The translations under genes and the position numbers were made by a program. Below the pieces are notes generated by a model that had not been told where the DNA came from, ran no database searches, and worked only from the letters and a program-made list of their open reading frames with translations. Positions 16,172 through 19,489 of a stretch of 19,489 nt of DNA are shown one piece after another; the first letter of the stretch is position 1; each line of letters opens with the position of its first letter. This DNA is from Acanthaster planci (Eukaryota > Echinodermata > Asteroidea > Valvatida > Acanthasteridae). The stretch covers positions 328,655-348,143 of the forward strand of contig NW_019091519.1 of NCBI RefSeq assembly GCF_001949145.1, written 5' to 3'.

Positions 16172-16411
16172 GGGTCATTCTATGCACTCGGGGTCCAAAA
16201 GTGTGACATTTTTGTGTCCCTGTTACATGTGACCTTTGTTATTCGAAATGATCACCGGAATTGATTTCAAACTATTACTATTAGTTTGGCAGGTACTTTG
16301 CATTAATTCATCCCTCCTGGAAATTAGAAAATGCGCTCTGAACTTCAAAAATCACCTGTCAGATGTGACAGGGACACGAAAAAAAAGGACCCCTAATTTC
16401 TAGAATTACCT
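16172..16411. mobile_element. MITE-like element, TIR GGGTCATTC, 240 bp, copy 2
   Basis: The left end GGGTCATTCTATGC...GGGGTCC is answered at the right end by its inverted form (GGACCCC...TAGAATTACCT). Inner arms match as GTGTCCCTGT (16214-16223) and ACAGGGACAC (16368-16377). AAAT flanks both sides (16168-16171 and 16412-16415), a probable 4-bp target-site duplication. It has no coding capacity. The ends and duplication size agree with the element at 3251-3601, suggesting one family or superfamily, although the interiors differ. Confidence 0.7.
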
Positions 16412-17090
16412 AAATATACAGACCAATCTACGTGATGGCTGCCCTTGCTGCTAATTTATGTGTGACTGTTGTTGGGTCACACTATGACAACCTGACTTGG
16501 GTAAAACATGGAAAACTTCCTTATAGTCATCAGTCATGTGCACTGCTTAAAAAACTGGGTCCCCACTGACCCGCAAGGGCAGTATTTAAAGCTGGGAAGG
16601 GGGGGTTGGATCTAGACAAAATTCTGTGACATGGATCCTGCAAGGCACACTTTAAGAGCGAATCCAAATCCTACAATATTGTGGATTCAACCAAGAACTG
16701 CGCTTGAAGAGACTTTGACTTTTGACCTTTTCTAAATCTATTCATGCTGGAGACTGCGGAACTAGAGCCTGGTTGAACACTCGTGATCAACTTACAAAGT
16801 TTGGCAGCGATAGCTGTGCATATTTCAACACATACCAGGGAGTCAGTGCCATGTGGTTTCAAGGTCTTAACCACAGTTTGACTAAGAATGCTTGAAATGA
16901 AATATCAGCATGCACACCCCATGTTCATCTCTCAAATATTACAGTGATTGCAACAAAGGACTGTTTGTTGACAAGTGACTAGTTCCTGATGTTCCTTGCC
17001 ACCTGCCTGCAAGCATTCAAGCCAACTGCTGTCATAGCAGGTTGCTCTCCTGGCTCCCTCATGTCCATTTTGATATACATCATTGGGTAC

Positions 17091-17213
17091 ACCATGAAGT
17101 GACATATCGTGGATGGTTGCCGCACCACGAACTGACGTATCGTGTGCACAATGTCTATGGATGGTACGTCACTTCGCGGTGCACCAAAACTATCCTACAC
17201 GTCACTTCGTAGT
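17091..17213. repeat. 123-bp palindrome built of four 33-bp-spaced GAAGTGAC boxes
   Basis: GAAGTGAC at 17096 and GAACTGAC at 17129 are 33 bases apart. GTCACTTC at 17168 and 17201 are also 33 apart and inverted. All four are symmetric about 17152, so the region is one palindrome with arms of two tandem units each. The inner arms (17122-17143 with 17161-17182) pair best. Extra ACGTA/TACGT cores follow the boxes. It looks like a non-autonomous foldback element with internal tandem repeats. Confidence 0.75.
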
Positions 17214-17383
17214 AAAACAGATGACGTGTACGTAGCTACTGATATAACCAGTGATTCTACCTCAGGAGACTGGGCCCAGTGCGATTGACCAGCGTGCCGT
17301 CAGCCAAGCCTATGGTTGATAATACTTTAAGACCAAAGATGTTCCACGTTAACCAGTAGTACTGGACTGAACCCGTAAACAAT

Positions 17384-17419
17384 GCTCTGGAATCCACACC
17401 AGATTGTGCCCTCCAGAGC
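17384..17419. repeat. Hairpin GCTCTGGA/TCCAGAGC
   Basis: An 8-bp perfect stem (17384-17391 with 17412-17419) around a 20-base loop. Two further perfect palindromes lie just upstream (ACTGGGCCCAGT at 17269-17280 and CCAGTAGTACTGG near 17353). No function is assigned. Confidence 0.5.
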
Positions 17420-17871
17420 AAAGTGAAGAAATGGTTCAGTTGAATGCCAATCAGCACCATTTTTCGTTGCCATGCACACTTGTTTGTATTCAGGTTCAAT
17501 CAACACTAGTAAGAGATACACACTCGGGATACGGCTTGTGGACATTCAGTTGAGTCAGTCTGATATTCCCACAGCGCACACCCCAAATGAAGCACGCACT
17601 AAGTTGGGTCAATCAGCACAATGACTCACACAAACGTAACGTACTCGAGCAGTCTTGATGTCAGCTATTTCATTCTAAATGACGTTTCCTCATTAAATTG
17701 CCCAATTTGCTGACAGGGGCTTGATTTTCTAGGCACACAGATCAGTCTGCAACCAGCATCCTATCAACAACAAGGACATGCCCTTACTTGACTGTAATAG
17801 TAGATTGCATAGCGCCCTCAATTAGTCTCGCGCATACAAATTGGCAAGCACACACTACAATAATTAGCAAT

Positions 17872-17877
17872 TTTAAT
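17872..17877 (-). terminator. Poly(A) signal candidate ATTAAA for the PPM1-type gene
   Basis: On the minus strand ATTAAA lies about 200 bases after the stop codon at 18075-18077. It is followed at about 15-30 bases by the GT-rich sequence TAGTGTGTGCTTG (complement of 17845-17857), a standard downstream element. A further AATAAA on this strand is at 15870-15865, so a longer 3' UTR is possible. Confidence 0.45.
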
Positions 17878-18074
17878 ATTGTTTCCCTATTTTGGTCTCT
17901 CTCTCTGCACCATCACCACTTGTGGAATTTTCACCATTAGACTTAAAAGGAAAAAAAAAAGAAAGCAGCATATCGTTGCTGGATAATTACGGGACAATTA
18001 AGGGCTAGGCTGATTGGTTGAACAGGCACACCTGAATTTAGTTGGTTGCTTCTCCCAGCGAAAAATTCTGGGTC

Positions 18075-18285
18075 TCACTGTGGACTGTCTGACGAGCCGA
18101 GACCGGAGGTGTCGTGGGACTCCGTCCAGCTGTTCTGGGGTGACAGGCCAATGTGGTGGCACAGAGGGACGATGAACACCGAGATGTCGTCGCCGGATCC
18201 CGGCTTTCCATCCTTGGTCCGCCAGCCGTTGGATTTGAGGATCCCCCTGGCTGCCATGATCAGCTCTTGTGCCGCTGAAGCATAC
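18075..18285 (-). CDS. PPM1-type phosphatase, last coding exon
   Basis: Minus-strand acceptor AAATTCAG|G at 18286-18287, stop TGA at 18077-18075. The exon supplies the third base of an Arg codon, then 69 residues beginning YASAAQELIMAARGILKSNG and containing GSGDDISVFIVPL. The end is Ser-, Thr- and Asp-rich (LGSSDSPQ). Length is 211 nt, and most codons end in G or C. Confidence 0.92.
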
Positions 18286-18701
18286 CTGAATTTAAAAAAG
18301 AAGAAAATAAATGACAACCAATCGGTCTAACAATTCCTGTGTAAGAACTGCCATAATTCTTGGTTTTTCCATTTAGTTGCAGAAAAGGAATATTTCACTC
18401 AAAATTTTGTTTTGTTCTTCTTCAAGTTGTTCTCCCACATTGGTACACATTTCTCTACTTCATGAGAATATGTTTACCCACAACATGTGTAACTGTTTTC
18501 CTCAAATGCTGATAAATGTTTCCTAGCCGTAGCCAAAGCCTTTTTGTACCTCTTATAATCCCCGGGAGGGAAGCTCAGCATGACCTCCATCACGATCTCC
18601 ACCACCTTCTCGTTACTGAGAATGTCCCACAAGCCGTCTGTGGCCAAGACCAGTACGTCGTTCTCGGTGTGCTCCTGGTCAAAGAGGTTGTACACTTTGA
18701 C
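18075..18701 (-). CDS. PPM1H/J/M-family Ser/Thr phosphatase, C-terminal 120 residues, 2 exons (partial)
   Basis: This is a metal-dependent PP2C phosphatase that removes phosphate from Ser/Thr. The vertebrate relatives PPM1H, PPM1J and PPM1M form one subgroup. The two exons join as ...DYKR|YASAAQELIM..., just where human PPM1H has DPHRYTLAAQDLVM. Motifs seen are DVLVLATDGLWDILSN (metal-binding Asp in DGLWD), AARGILKSNGW and GSGDDISVFIVPL (the last PP2C motif with its Asp pair). The upstream exons, with the N-terminal RxxxED and DGH motifs, are beyond the window, so the exact paralogue cannot be fixed. Neighbouring WDR82 favours the PPM1M locus or a pre-duplication ancestor. The tail after VPLCHH runs some 25 residues longer than I recall for human PPM1H. 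Confidence 0.9.
18286..18549 (-). other. PPM1-type gene, last intron (264 bp)
   Basis: Minus-strand donor AG|GTACAA at 18549 and acceptor TTCAG at 18286. AT-rich with nothing else recognised. Confidence 0.9.
18550..18701 (-). CDS. PPM1-type phosphatase, penultimate coding exon
   Basis: Minus-strand acceptor CCAACAG|G, donor AAGAG|GTACAA. The exon starts on a codon boundary and encodes VKVYNLFDQEHTENDVLVLA, then TDGLWDILSNEKVVEIVMEV and MLSFPPGDYK, plus 2 bases of Arg. VxVYxL...DDVLxLATDGLWDxLSNEEV is the hallmark of the PPM1H/J/M group. Length is 152 nt. About 82% of codons end in G or C. Confidence 0.93.
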
Positions 18702-19489
18702 CTGTTGGTAGGGAAAAACAATGCAACAGTGACTCTGCTGCAACAGCCCCAGACACCGACAAAAGTAGCTGGAAGACATGATTTACAGTCCCATCTAAGA
18801 GATATCAAGCCCCTACCTGCCCCCCCCCAAAAAAACCAGCAAAAATCGAAATGGATAACATGAGATTTTAAGGGCAGAAACCCACTCTGTGAAGTGGAAA
18901 ACAATGTGATAACAAACTGAGAAATTAATGAGACTAACAGGAGTTTGTCTTTCTCACTAAAGTACAGCCATTAGCATCAGGGTGCAGAGCTCTATACAGA
19001 TTAATGGAATATACATGTACAGTAGATGTATGTAAAGTGCCACAGCAGCGAGCATACTGTTTATAACAACTCATTCTGAACAATAAACATTTATGGTTAG
19101 ACACCAAACCGACAGCAGTCTGTTATGAATACAAAGCAACTCTTTTTGTGATCCAACAAGTTGTGTCTATTTACATATAGCAAACAAGGTTAAGCCTTTC
19201 CACAAACACACTCATGCATAATTCAGATCACGCAGACCAATTCAAAACACAATGTCTCGTACATTTTCGTTTGCAGACGCGGCCTGGTGCGTGCTCATTA
19301 TCTGAAACTCAACGCAGCACTCAGCATTGGTACAAATGATACTCCGAGCAGAAATGGTTCTTTTGTTTCAACGGAGGTAGTGAAGTCTGGCTGGCTGCGA
19401 ACACTGACACATGCAGCGTCAAGCCTGCGCGTCCTCCCCAGGGAGCAAAGATGTTTTCAAGAACGATGCATAGGGGGGGCTGATGGTGA
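18702..19489 (-). other. PPM1-type gene, upstream intron (to the window edge)
   Basis: The preceding exon should encode the block with GLGDH and KPFLxxxPE. I looked on the minus strand to base 19489 and found no match, so the intron is at least 788 bp. It holds a CT-rich tract before the acceptor, a C-homopolymer at about 18820 and one TACATGTA at 19012. Nothing else is recognised. Confidence 0.7.

Larger units (their letters stand above)
12571..18074. other. Intergenic region between convergent genes, including the PPM1-type 3' UTR
   Basis: About 5.5 kb of AT-rich DNA with no coding exon that resembles a known family. The open frames at 14771-15234 on both strands overlap each other and look random. 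It contains short tandem duplications (12866-13162), SINE-like fragments (13873-14187), a CRE/Z-DNA patch (15486-15598), a MITE (16172-16411), a palindromic repeat (17091-17213) and, near its right edge, the 3' UTR of the minus-strand phosphatase gene. Confidence 0.6.

Noticed and set aside
18516-18863. 115-residue plus-strand open frame
   Set aside because: It is the antisense shadow of the phosphatase exon at 18550-18701, whose GC-rich third positions keep other frames open.

Overview
This is eukaryotic, clearly metazoan, DNA. It has long AT-rich introns and intergenic stretches, GT-AG introns, assembly Ns (one N at 2147 and a run at 11919-12095) and abundant decayed short transposable elements. 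No bacterial operon, CRISPR array, rRNA or convincing tRNA is present. The protein sequences, the intron density and the strong excess of the palindrome TACATGTA suggest a marine invertebrate deuterostome such as a lancelet or an echinoderm. The species is an inference from the look of the sequence.

Two genes can be supported. The first is a complete orthologue of WDR82, the WD40 adaptor of SET1/COMPASS and of PNUTS-PP1. It lies on the + strand in eight coding exons from 1578 to 10090. All seven introns have GT donors and AG acceptors, and the exons splice in frame to a 315-residue protein that matches the family from its first to its last residue. The second is the 3' end of a PP2C-type protein phosphatase of the PPM1H/PPM1J/PPM1M group on the - strand. 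Its last two coding exons are at 18701-18550 and 18285-18075, and the rest of the gene lies beyond base 19489. The two genes converge tail to tail. In humans WDR82 and PPM1M are also neighbours in a convergent arrangement at 3p21.2 (from memory), so this looks like an ancient conserved gene pair.

Layout: 1-1577 is upstream sequence with a full CRE (TGACGTCA) and a CCAAT box near the WDR82 start. 1578-10090 holds the WDR82 coding exons and introns, with several foldback or MITE-like elements in introns 1 and 2. 10091 to about 12570 is the presumed WDR82 3' UTR and flank, with a 366-bp foldback element, two poly(A) signals and the assembly gap. From about 12600 to 18074 lies AT-rich intergenic DNA plus the 3' UTR of the phosphatase gene; it holds tandem duplications, a second MITE related to the one in intron 1, a 123-bp palindrome with internal 33-bp repeats, and a CRE/Z-DNA-like patch. 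18075-19489 holds the phosphatase exons and intron.

No wholly new gene system was found. The most unusual content is the set of symmetric (foldback) repeats and the conserved convergent pair.
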